From positions 2,133,501 to 2,197,500 of the forward strand of contig NC_087377.1 in NCBI RefSeq assembly GCF_963675165.1: 64,000 nt of DNA, in the 5' to 3' direction. Below, in pieces: positions 46,628-57,476 of this stretch (position 1 is the stretch's first letter; each line of letters opens with the position of its first letter). A program made the position numbers and the translations under genes. Below the pieces are notes generated by a model. That model made no database searches. It was given only the letters and a program-made list of their open reading frames with translations, and was not told the DNA's origin. This DNA comes from Halichondria panicea (taxonomy: Eukaryota > Porifera > Demospongiae > Suberitida > Halichondriidae).

Positions 46628-48229
46628 GCTGGAAACAGAGTTGCTGAGAATGAGATTTAGAGAATTGTTAGGGTTTTCTGAGCGAGCAGAGTTCTTTAAC
46701 AGCTACAAAGATGACTTCAACTTTGATGTTGTCAGCAGGGAAGACAGTGAGGTGAGTCTATAACTATTAATTTTTAGGCAAATATAAATAAATGCTCAAA
46801 TTCTTTGGCCAGCTGAAGGATGAAGAACTGAATTTCTATCGAGATAGTCCTGACAGCTTCTACATTGTACCATTTGCTGACGCCCTGGACTTGGTTCAGA
46901 GCAGACAAGTGGTCATCAAGAGTGTATAAGCTTCCATTCTGCAAGCACTGTGTGTCTGTGTGTAACCTACCGTCCCCTCAGGGCGCTGTGTACATACCCG
47001 TCAACAATGAGGAAATGATTGCTCGTTTGGTGTGCAACAAGTTCAGACAGAAGCTTTCTGAGGAACTAGTGGTAAGTAAAACACACCCCTCTCTGTACCC
47101 ATCATCTATTTCATTTCTTCTTCCCCTGCAGAAGACCCGCAACCACCTACCAGTGGTGGATGATGATAAGAGGATTGCTCCCATGCTCAAGACCATCAAA
47201 CATTGCTACCTTGGTGAGGACTTCTCCAGTGTGCATGGGAGAGAATCTGCAGGGAAGCATCTCACTGGCCCAGATTGACTTCGTGAGTCTTTGTGCATGT
47301 GCTTCAGATTAGTTAAATAATTAACCATGGCTTGCATTTTTGTTGTACAGCGTAGATTTGTGTGTACGTTTGGTTATAATTATATAGATTCCCTATATAA
47401 TTTGTGTAGGTCTTGAAGCAGTCCTTTCCTCCCTGTATAAGACCCTGCGCAAAGAACACCATCTGAGGCACTTCGGTCGTCTACAGTACGGACTGTTCCT
47501 CAAGAGCATTGGACTCACACTGGACCAAGCTATGGCCTTCTGGAGAGCAGAGTTTGTCAAGAAAATGGAACCAGAGAAGGTGTACACTATTATAGGCACA
47601 TGTTGTACATTTGATTTGGTGTTGATTTCCCACAGTTTGAGAAGCAGTATGCATACAATGTGAGACACAGCTATGGTAAAGAGGGCAAGAGGGCCAACTA
47701 CACTCCCTACAGTTGCCTCAAAATCATTCTCTCCAACAATCCAGGCCAAGGAGACCATCACGGTGAGCTCACCTACAATACTCTTGTACTCTCTCATACT
47801 TGTCTGTATATAATTATAGGGTGTCCTTTTCGTCACTGGGATGATTGTCACATTCGACAGATGCTCACCACTCATGGAGTTTCACATAAAGGAGTCACTA
47901 ACATCACCGCCTATCTGAAGGATGACCACTACCAACTAGCCTGTCAGAAATACTATGAGATCACTCATGCTGTGAGTTAATAAATCCTTCTGCTGTTTTT
48001 ATTTGTTTATAATACTGGTTTGTCATTTCAGATTGAAGCTGCCCCTTTCAGTTTGGAGCACCCCTCTCAGTATTTCCGGGAGAGCCGAATGCAGCGTGGG
48101 GACACTGGTGGTAAACAAGAGACAAGACTGCCAACTGTAAAGACTGAAGTGAAAGCAGAGGATGATTTTTGTGGAGATATATCAATTCAAGACATGCAGA
48201 ACTTTGAAGAAGAAATGGACCAATTCTAG
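46628..48229 (+). pseudogene. PRIM2: DNA primase large subunit (PRIM2), 5'-truncated, two frame breaks
   Basis: Eight exons: 46628-46751, 46813-46923, 46982-47071, 47132-47282, 47410-47579, 47636-47762, 47820-47971, 48032-48229. They follow PRIM2 from the middle of the N-terminal domain to the stop. Hallmarks are [69 protein letters not shown] and YQLACQKYYEITHA. The four Cys of the Fe-S cluster (FPPC, YSC, GCP, LAC) are all present. Exon 4 is off by one base near 47230 (GEDFS, then frame change to NLQGSISLAQIDF). Exon 5 lacks about 13 nt between FPPC and [10 protein letters not shown], beside a short 'CCTGTAT' homology. Exons for roughly the first third of the protein are missing; a repeat stands there instead. 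Introns are retained, so it is not a processed copy. Confidence 0.9.
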
Positions 48230-48502
48230 CTATATTCTACCACCAGTTATATCCTACCACCTGTATGTATACAACATGCTCTCTAGTAGTAAACACTCTT
48301 TGATCCGCTGTGTATACGTTTTTGTGTTGCGTGTGTCACTTGCACTTGTCATTAGCGAAAGATCAGTTCTCTGAGTCACTATACTATAATGACAAGCAGA
48401 GCAGATCCTATAATTATAATTATAATCTACTGAGCCAATTCAGTCAGTGCTGCTAATGTTAAAAAAAAAAAAAGCGGTCTGGCCAGAAACTGCTTAGGGG
48501 GT

Positions 48503-48680
48503 AAAGTACTACTTTTTAGGGTAGCATAAGTACTGCTTTTTGAGGGCAGCATAAGTACTACTTTTTAGGGTAGCATAAGTACTACTTTTTAAGGTAGCAT
48601 AAGTACTGCTTTTTGAGGGCAGCATAAGTACTACTTTTTAAGGTAGCATAAGTACTGCTTTCGAGGGCAGCATAAAGTAC
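48503..48680. repeat. 24-25-bp minisatellite, ~7 copies
   Basis: 'aagtactactttttagggtag' plus 'cat' alternates with 'aagtactgctttttgagggc' plus 'agcat'. It follows an A12 run at 48460, downstream of PRIM2. Confidence 0.93.
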
Positions 48681-48947
48681 ACCACACCTAGCAGTGCATA
48701 CTGTGAGTTACAGAACTCCGGATAAAGTAGCGCTCTGATGGCAGATGCCAGTTTCCCGACACCCAACCACCAGCTCCGGAGCCCCGTGAATAACCCAAGC
48801 GCTACTTTGGGTCACCGGAAGTGGTTTGTATAAAGCGGGCAGTGAATCTGATGGTCTGTGTCTCATAAATTAGCCGCCCTTTCTAAGTCCCCTAGCTGAT
48901 TATTCACCAGAAGCTAATTAATTATGGGTAATAAAATTAATTATTAA

Positions 48948-50885
48948 AGGGAAGGTACCATGAAAAAATAAAATATTATTTTTTTGCCTTAAAATGTTCT
49001 TTGTGAGATATAAAATAACCTTGATGCAAAAAAATTTTTTTTTAAATTAAAGTTTCTGAGGAACAGGATTGTTAAGAAAGGCTTAAAATTTTACTTCCTG
49101 TTGAGGTCAAATGTGGGCGCGGTCAAACGTGACGTCAGAGTAGGTACTAGTAAACATTGAATTGATGCATACTGGTGGCTGCATGAGTCTGACTGACAGA
49201 CACATGTGATTTTAGCTATGATTTTCAAGCCAGTTGAGTTTTTCCTACTCCTTCTCATCTGTTGAGCATGAAAAAAGCTGCAGTGAAGATAAAACAAGCG
49301 CTGTGGAGCCATATCTGTATGAGCGAGAAAGCCTTCCCATGCTAGTTCGAGTGGTGATGATGATGGTGACAATGAAGGCAGGATAGGAAATGTTAATTGA
49401 CTAATTAGTATATAGACTAGGTCTATATGTATAAGTATACAGTCATGCAATTGAGTGTGTCAGGTGTGAATGCATGCGGTAGTACGTTGTGTAGAAATGT
49501 ATATACCAATAGAGAATCAGTGTGATGGATTTGATCCTTGATATGTGGGTGCTACAGATGGCGTACACTGCCCACAAACACAGATATGGTGAGGCAGATG
49601 AGAATGAAGTATACACCAGTAAGTTTATCAGTGCGAAAGGTATAACTTTCTTAACTAGTCGGTTGTGCTGGGGCTGGCTTGGAAGACATAATTATACGAG
49701 TTGTTCTACCAAGCTGTGCATGCAGTATAGCTGCGATTCGTAACAAATTTCCTTCTTCTTCACATGCAGGATTATTGACTCAACCTGTATTACGTGTATT
49801 ACTCTTGAGACAATTTAAAAGTTACGTTTTTGTCAATGTCGCGACAAACGTTTAGGAGAAGAAGATGCTGGGCTCAAAATTAGGTTGTATGGGATTTAAC
49901 AACAGGGGGAGAGTCACCATGCATGAGTCCAAGCACTTCACACTAAATATCGACATCCTTGGTAGTTATAATTTATAATTTAGATGGGGTTTGAGTTACT
50001 ATCGGTAATCTTTACATTATTAACACGTCAAGTTTTGGTTTCACTTGTCTTTGCATGACAATGAGACCCTTGCTGAAGTTGTTTCCAACATGAAAATAGG
50101 AAGAGAGGTACTGCATGCATATGTAGTCTGATCAGGAGTCTCAGTTGCATGCCGGGTCTACATGCAGGAGTCACGGTATAGAGAGGTTGTCTCTTGTAAA
50201 GCATCAAGTATCAACTGCAGCGAGGTATTATAATTATACATGATTGAACAAAAACAGAAGCTATTAACCTGTCTCCGTTCTCGCTTTTCCGTATACAGCG
50301 GCCGACCGGGCACTTCTCTATAGGGCTATCTCTCCATTCCATGACTCTGATCTCAGGGCCTCTCTTTTTACAGGACGATATGGCAGTTTATTTCTGAATA
50401 ACTGCCTTATAGAAAACAGTTAGAATGGCTCCAGACCTCAGATCTCAGCTTCTTCCTCTTTTGGATCCCAAACTGAGCAGCAAGGGAGGTCATATCTGTG
50501 AGTTTTCACTGTACACAAAAACAGGATTCTGTTGCTTTTCAGTGAGCTCTGGTACATAGGACTTGTTTTTCCCACTCATATTTCAATTGAGAGAACTGTA
50601 TGACTGCTAGATGTAAAGGAGCAACCAGCTGCAACACACTCAACACACACAGAATACATTTTACATGCAGCACAAATGCCTACTCTGACGTCACGTTTGA
50701 CCGCGCCCACATTTGACCACAACAGGAAGCAAAATTTTAAGCCAGAAATTGTGTTTCTACAGTCCTGTTTCTCTGAAAAGTTAATTTTCAGAAAAATATT
50801 TTTTTGTCTCAGGGCTATTTTATACCCCACAAAGAACATTTTAAGGCAAAAAAATAAAACTTTATTTTTTCATGGTACCTTCCCT
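48948..50885. mobile_element. 1.94-kb element, ~200-bp TIRs, TTAA duplications
   Basis: Left arm AGGGAAGGTACCATGAAAAA... (48948-~49145) is the inverse of the right arm (~50670-50885), including the 'tgacgtca' and 'gcgcccacatttgac' blocks. TTAA lies at 48944-48947 and 50886-50889. TTAA duplications are made by piggyBac and Kolobok transposases; the AGGG start and long TIRs favour a Kolobok-like element. The interior (49150-50660) holds no transposase frame, so it is nonautonomous or decayed. Confidence 0.88.
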
Positions 50886-51093
50886 TTAATTATACTTGAC
50901 CTAGCCTAATAATTATATTATCCCTTCACGACTCATGAGTGGACATCTTGCAACACCATGGCAACCAGATAGAAAATAGAGGGAGAAAGATGAAAAACGT
51001 AGTCATCACCAGAACATATTAAGTAAAAGTGCTCACATTAACTGTTATTTGTTTGCATTCTATGTTAGATAGTCGTATAATGGCTAAATGCAG

Positions 51094-52037
51094 CTAGTGA
51101 TAGCCAATCAATTCAGGGTTCGTCATTCTCTTGTGGGTGTGGTCTGTCAATCCAATCACCAATGGGCAACGGTCGCTCCCAAACACCTCCTTACGAATCA
51201 CCACATCAGTTACATGAGGGAGGAGCCGCTCAGACACCACAAAATAATCCAGTCTCCTGAAGAAAAAGAAAATGTGATCATAATAATAATCATAATAATA
51301 ATTATTAAACAGTAATGTACTTAATGGCCACTCTTAACCATCTACGATATAAGCCCACCTCCTACATACCTTATTTATCGGACAGCAAAAAATAATTATT
51401 TTGGAAATTGTCCGGGTATAATTGGAACAGATTTTTATAGAGCATGTGAAGTGTCTGGAATAATTAGAACAAGCAAGCAACTGCATGCGAGATAGCTAAG
51501 TTTAATAGAACACTGTGCGATTGAATAGTTGCACTAGCTATCTAAAACTATAGCTATCTAACTGCAGCACTCTAAGTCTTACTTGCCGTCTGTGAATGTA
51601 ACTCAACTTTTCAAAGTATAATTATTGTCCGGATATTTAGTAATATTAAAGCACTGGAGTGTCCGTTGTATTAGAACAATGAAAATTGCCCAAAAGAGAG
51701 TCCGGGGTAATTAGAAGTGTCCTATAAATTAGAAGATATACGGTAATTATAATGGACAAACCCAAATGTTTTGTGTTATAAAATGGTTCCGCTGTAACTA
51801 TACAGCTTTGCTCACACACACACTGAAATTACACTCTATTTCTAGAGTAATGCAGAAGCACTCACCAGCCAGTGTTCTTGGCTCTGGCGTTGAACTGGTA
51901 AGTGTACGCTCCAGCGAGGTCGGGATACAGGTGATGGAAGGTGTCCACGAAACTCTCCTCCAGTAGCTCTGTGAAGTCCTGTCTCTCCTCGGGCGTGAAA
52001 CCAGCTGTCTTTGTGTTTGTCTTGGGGTTCTTCAAAT
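51094..52037 (-). CDS. APEX1: APE1-type AP endonuclease (ExoIII family), last two exons
   Basis: Exon 52037-51866 (phase 1 in, 2 out) reads DLKNPKTNTKTAGFTPEERQ then DFTELLEESFVDTFHHLYPD and YQFNARAKNTGW. Exon 51256-51094 reads RLDYFVVSERLLPHV then VFGSDRCPLVIGL and a stop. This is the C-terminal third of the apurinic endonuclease that cleaves DNA 5' of abasic sites in base-excision repair. The LDYF(V/L)VSE and GSDxCP motifs fix the identity. The invariant catalytic His of GSDHCP (His309 in human APE1) is Arg here (CGT). Upstream exons with the other active-site residues were not found between 52040 and 56000, which is filled by duplications. Inactive copy, strain variant or base error remain possible. 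Confidence 0.9.
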
Positions 52038-52869
52038 CTACGAGTAGATACATACAAAATATATACATGCATGTACACAAAGTCAACGCAAACTCTGAAG
52101 GTATACCTATCTCTTATGCAGTGCCAGTGTGCGTACCTCCTAGCATACAGTGCCAGTGTGCGTATGTACTGACACTAAAGTTCAGAGACAGAGCAAGCTA
52201 GTACTACGTACGTACAGGGTATAGAGGAAAGACACAACAAACTCTATGGTTACATAGTATAATACCGGAGTGTTTTAAAAAAGAGAGGCCTCCTAAGTAA
52301 TTAAGAGCACTGCCTGCGAGGGGGTGGAGGAACCTCAGCCACGGCTTTGCTCGTTAGGGCCTGTGCCGGGTTAATCACAATCTATATATACATGTATATG
52401 CAACGGAGAAGTATAGCACAAGTTAATCGATTGAACTACTACTATACCCTTAATAATGACTCACGCTTTCCCCGAAACAAGGGAGGATTAGGAGGGCCTC
52501 CTTAACCTCTCCTATATAGTCACGCCTGGATAAAGGCCGCCCAAATGCATTTTTTGGGACCTGTGAGGGAGTGATAGGAACCAGTTACATAACTCAAGTT
52601 GAGATATATACTCAGCTCATAATTATTGTTATAGTTAATGTATAATTATATGCACAATTCCCCAAATTAATGGAGCCTCGGCTGTCAATTCCTTCGATCC
52701 TATTGACCTGACCACAAAACACTTGCAACACACATTGCATGACTAACAAACATTAATTTGAATGTAACTAACATAATACGGAACACTATACATGCATTCA
52801 CATTAATATATACATGGCCCTCACGGTTTCTGCTGATGGACCAGATGAACCTGCAGGGATGTTTGTGGC

Positions 52870-52935
52870 TGCTCAGGAGGTGGGGTAGAGAACGAAGGCG
52901 TCTGTAAAGGAGTGGATGACAGTGCATGACACAAG
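52870..52935 (-). CDS. Possible Pro-rich exon of the triplicated locus
   Basis: After a 'ctttacag' acceptor the frame reads TPSFSTPPPEQPQTSLQ before a 'gttcatctgg' donor-like site. A similarly placed exon-like block lies near 54250-54300 and 55630-55680 (LTPPHNPLADSSGG). I recognise no domain. Confidence 0.3.
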
Positions 52936-53629
52936 TGTATTACAAGAAGTGTGCTTGTGCATGCAATCGTGGATATAATAATGGATGTGTATAAAATATT
53001 ATATAGATTTAGCAATTGGTTAGAATCACTCTTTTTGCGTTATTAGGATCGTTGTTGGCTATTGGGTTAAAGGTAGCTACTGGCAAATGTGGTCTAATGT
53101 CAGTGAGTGGGTGTTCACAATTGAACCAGCTGGTTGGAGGGGATCTACTTGCCATCATGGTGATCATGCACCTTCTTGTGAGAGGTTCTATATATCGGGA
53201 GTAGTGCGGCACACTGGGTGGAAGAACTAGCCTGTGAGGGAATTGGAGGAATCACATAAACTAAATCAAGTACATGCTTCCGTACTATTGTACTACAAAC
53301 ACCTAGTGATAACTGGTTCAGTCTTGTATACGATGCGAGTGCATAAAAACAGCTGCTATAATTATATACTAAACAGGGCTTCACTTATATAGCCTTACGC
53401 AGCTCAGTGTAATCATACAGAATGATATAGGTCTGCATACATGAAGTAGTATAGTGGTAGCTTAATCCTGTACACTTGTAATTTTATAGACCACTATAGA
53501 CCATGCACCAGAGAACAAGTGTATAATTTTGAGTTATGACAACCCTAGTGGGACCAGCACTGCATGCACACCACCTGCACACACAACACTGAGTATTAAC
53601 TATAATAACATGGAGGGAGACTAACCTGG

Positions 53630-53930
53630 TTTGAGCATCTTGTGCTGCAAAAATTTGTGCAGGGTGTGCCCCCCTGGGCATACACACACCCGCTACATAG
53701 TCCTTTTTTTACATCTGCAGCATACCATGCTGATGTGAGGTGTATATATCAGTTTTCTGATGTGAGGTGAGGCAGTTGAAGATAGTCGAGTCCACTCCGT
53801 TTTAGTTGCTGATTGTTCAGCACCAGCACTGCCCGCTTTTTTATAGCGATTATGAGCAGAAGTGTGCCCCCTTCCTTTTCTCCTTCCTGGTAAGACCAGA
53901 CTCTGTACAAGAGAGAAGTATAGCATAAGT
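53630..53930 (-). pseudogene. Broken Cys-rich exon of the triplicated locus
   Basis: The minus frame reads SLVLPGRRKGRGHTSAHNRY, then later MVCCRCKKRTM, then TAG, then RVCVCPGG. CCRCK...CVC is the same motif as the plus-strand exon at 41797 (CCRCRTGTCQSCVC), here interrupted by a stop. A third relative near 55070-54955 reads CSCKYY...QLCVCAQEGRTGSNC. Confidence 0.35.
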
Positions 53931-54733
53931 TAAGTTGTCGAACCACCACCCTTAATAATGACTCACGCTGGTGCCGCCAAAACAACGGAGGGCTCCCTGA
54001 TATCCCCTTTGGTGGTACGCGCAGGGAGGCCTCCCAAATAATTTTCTCTGGACACCATCTGTGAGGGGGTGAAGGAACCAGTTATACAGTAGTAATATGC
54101 ATATATACACACAATTCGCCAAATTAACGGAGCCTCGGCTGTCAATTCCTTCGACCCTATTGATCTGATATGCACAATGCAAATTGGCTATCAAGTATTT
54201 GACATAATACAGAATACTACATGCATTCTATACATGGCCTCACGGTTTCTGGGGTGGCTGACGAAGAGGCTGCACCTGGTGGGGTTGGAATCAAAGGTGT
54301 CAACTCTATCTGAAATCCATCAATCTGAAGACAGTTAGCTCTGCAGGCCTCCTAAATAAATGGATGTCGTCTGTAAGGGAGGAATCAATGACACAGACTT
54401 AAGTGTATTTACAAGAAGTGTGCTTGTGCATGAATTACAATCGGCATGGATACAATTGTGAATGCGCATATAGATCTAAATTGATTAGTTCTCTCTATAG
54501 ATTTCTGTGTTAGAGTAGTAGTGTCGTTGTTGGCAGTTATACACAACTTCAATGCATCTTAATTATCGACCTATATTATATCTTCACAAATACTAACTAA
54601 CGGAGCCCCCATATTTCTAGGCTAGAGAGATGACTTATCAACCTGCACTATGTAGGTTGATAGACGTACTAAAAAACTCGAGCACTCGACAAGCACTGCA
54701 CACACACACACACAACACCGAGTGAATTAACTA

Positions 54734-54923
54734 CCGTATAGCGGGTAAGTTTCGTGGGGTAAAAAATTCGTTCAACTCCAAAAACGGTGAGTAAATATTT
54801 CGTTTAGTCTCGTTGCCTGCACTGCATTCCGGTAAGCCACGCCTACGTTAAACTTTCGTGGAGGTCAGCCTGCCCACGAAAATAATTAATATTTACCCCA
54901 CGAAAATTACCCGCTATACGGTA
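54734..54923. mobile_element. Best-preserved 'CCGTATAGCGGGTAA' MITE, TA duplication
   Basis: Inverted ends CCGTATAGCGGGTAAGTTTC and GAAAATTACCCGCTATACGG lie between TA dinucleotides. The interior contains 'ggtgagtaaatatttcg' and 'cctgcccacgaaaataa'. TA duplication suggests Tc1/mariner mobilisation. Confidence 0.9.
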
Positions 54924-55210
54924 TAACAACATGGATAGAGACTAACCTTATTGGTGCACCTGTAGCTCTGATGCAGTTGCTGCCGGTTCTACCTTCCTGG
55001 GCACACACACACAGCTGTTGCACGATCCAGTCGTAGTACTTGCAGCTGCATTTAGATGCCATGGGCCTGGTGTGTTGCGGTGAGCTAGACGACGTTGAGG
55101 AGGTGAGATTTGGGGGGAAATCGATGTGGCAGATGCTGAGAGCTGGGATGGAGATGGCAGACTTAATTATTTTTGCAAATGTACCAGAAACAATAAAATC
55201 CAGTATATAT

Positions 55211-55474
55211 ACACAGGAAAAATATCTAAATTTCCTATACTTTCAGGATAGTATATACAAAATTTCCTGTAGACTTTCCTTTATGAATCTTACACACATG
55301 TCCTGAACTTCTTCAGGAATAGTAAAGGAAACTATACAGGAAACGTTGCACTATCCTTTGTAAGTAGGTTGCAGGACACTTGCAGGACACCTGCCACTTT
55401 TCAGGAAATGTGCAGATTTTATGGGCTGCAATGTAGCAGCACTGTAGCAGGAAATTTAAATATTTTCCCTGTGT
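55211..55474. mobile_element. MITE, 264 bp, inside a 16-bp direct repeat
   Basis: Inverted ends ACACAGGAAAAATATCTAAA and TTTAAATATTTTCCCTGTGT. Identical 16-bp strings AAAATCCAGTATATAT lie at 55195-55210 and 55475-55490. The interior has repeated 'caggaaa' and 'tttcctg' motifs. Confidence 0.85.
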
Positions 55475-56100
55475 AAAATCCAGTATATATATGACAACTC
55501 ATGAGCTAGTGGGCCCAGCACTGCATGCATGTTATATAGTATAATTATCAGGACAAGTTGATGGGAATATAGAACTAACTGCATTACGGTATAAGCTTAT
55601 ATGCCACAATAAAATATAGATCCTTACTTGGTATCCGAGGTCCACCAGACGAGTCTGCCAGGGGGTTGTGGGGAGGGGTCAGCTATAGAGAGAAGATATA
55701 GATAGAGTGTCATAGTTTAATGCCGAGTAAGGGCACCAAACAAGATAACTTGTCTATGAACTTCAGTACAATGCACTCATGCATGCACCCAACACAGGTG
55801 TCCCCCCAGAAACAGTGAGGGCCATGTATAGAATGCATGCATGTAGTGTTCCGTATTATGTTAGTTGCATTCAAATGTTTGTTAGCCATGCAATGTGCGT
55901 TTTGTGGTCAGGTCAATATATATATAGGGCTGAAGGAATTGACAGCCGAGGCTCCATTAATTTTGGGAATCGTGTGTATACTATAATTATAGGCTAATAA
56001 TTATGAGCTGAATATATATCATTGACTCAACTATATAGAGTTCATGTCACTGGTTCCTCTATACTCCCTCACAGATTCAATCAAAGAAGGTGCACCTATA

Positions 56101-56686
56101 GCTGGCCTACACATGTAGGTTCAACCGAAGGGGATATCAGCCAGGCCCTCTGCAGGTTTCGCCTTCGCTACTTTTAAAGCTCAAAAATCGGCCCAAGAGG
56201 CAATAAAAAGAAGTTTTGTTGCCATTAATGGAAATAAAAAAAGTAACTGATATAATATTAATGTTTGTCTGTGCATGTTGTCTATAATACTATATAATTA
56301 TTATGATGCCAAGCTAAATCACTCAAAATGCATGCATGTTGTATGCAATATAATTATAATAATATTATATATTACAGAACCTTTTACAAGAAGACAATCA
56401 CCCGCTATGTGGCAGATAGTGGTTGACACTTGAGGGTACTGACATTCACACTATAATTGGTACTATAATAATTATACTGATCCAAGTTTCCATTCTCAAC
56501 TGCTGATCCAATGTATCTTTCTTTGTTCTTCACTGAATCTATTGCTCATTGTTACTGATGGCTGGTCGAGGTATTCTGCCACGCCACTATGTCTGCCTAG
56601 GAAGCAGTTTAAAATAGCTTAATTATGAATGTACAATATCGGCAATGCTAACGCTGATGGCATGTAATAATTATTTCAATGTACTT
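56101..56686. other. No supported gene
   Basis: AT-rich sequence between the triplicated locus and the CACTA-like element. Confidence 0.4.
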
Positions 56687-56689
56687 CAC

Positions 56690-57235
56690 TGAAAAAACAA
56701 ATGGTTCATAATAACCCAGAAAAATGGGTTAAAACATGTGCAATTCAGATGACCCACTCGCTGGGTTACAACAACATTTAAAAACATAGGTCGGATGTAC
56801 CTACAGCTTGATGGGTTATTCCAACACATTCACAAAAGGTATAAATACCCAGATATATATTGGTTGTAGCAACCAGCCACATAGGTTATTTTGAGCATAT
56901 TCGTAATGGGTTGTATCAACCTCTCATAGGTAAAAATACCCAGCTATAATATAGGTTGTAGCAACCAGCCACATAACGTATTTTAAGCATATTGGTAATG
57001 GTTTGTATCAACTCCCATGGGTAAAAATACTCAGTTATACATAGGTTGTAATAATCAGACACATAGGGTATATTTGGTATTGGTTGTATAAAGAAACCTC
57101 CCATAGGTAAAAATACCCAGCTATAGGCTGTAGCAACCAGCCACACAGGTTCCTTTGAGCATATTGGTAATGGTTGTAGCAACTTCAAATAGGTAACAAT
57201 ACCCAGCTATATAATAAGTTGAAGTAACTAGCAAC
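56690..57235. repeat. Left subterminal repeats, ~85-90 bp units
   Basis: 'taaaaatacccagctata' and 'ggttgtagcaaccagccacatagg' recur about five times with divergence. CACTA elements use subterminal repeats as binding sites for their own proteins; whether these do so is inference. Confidence 0.8.
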
Positions 57236-57476
57236 CTCCCATAATAATATTATGTGCCATAGGCTCTATAGCACAACCGTTATTTTGAGTAGTAGCTAGT
57301 CATAGCAGTCATCACCCGGCCATAATTATAACAGTACACATGAATGGGTATACTAACTATATTTGCACAAAAACAATAAACTGATAACGTACTTATACAC
57401 ATAGCTAATAATTATTATAGCTAGCTGGTCTATAGTGAATAGTTATAACGTACTTACATAGTGAAATGGTTGATTG

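Larger units (their letters stand above)
52430..56100. repeat. Locally triplicated locus, one copy inverted
   Basis: Three copies share 'ggaaccagtta', 'aat...ggagcctcggctgtcaattc' and 'ccttcga' blocks: 52440-53280 and 53930-54500 in direct orientation, and 55780-56100 inverted. They include the 'cctcacggtttct' exon-like blocks (52821, 54239). Some copies keep 'acaagtgtattacaagaagtgtgcttgtgcatg' tails. Small intact frames differ between copies, so the coding status is unclear. Confidence 0.75.
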
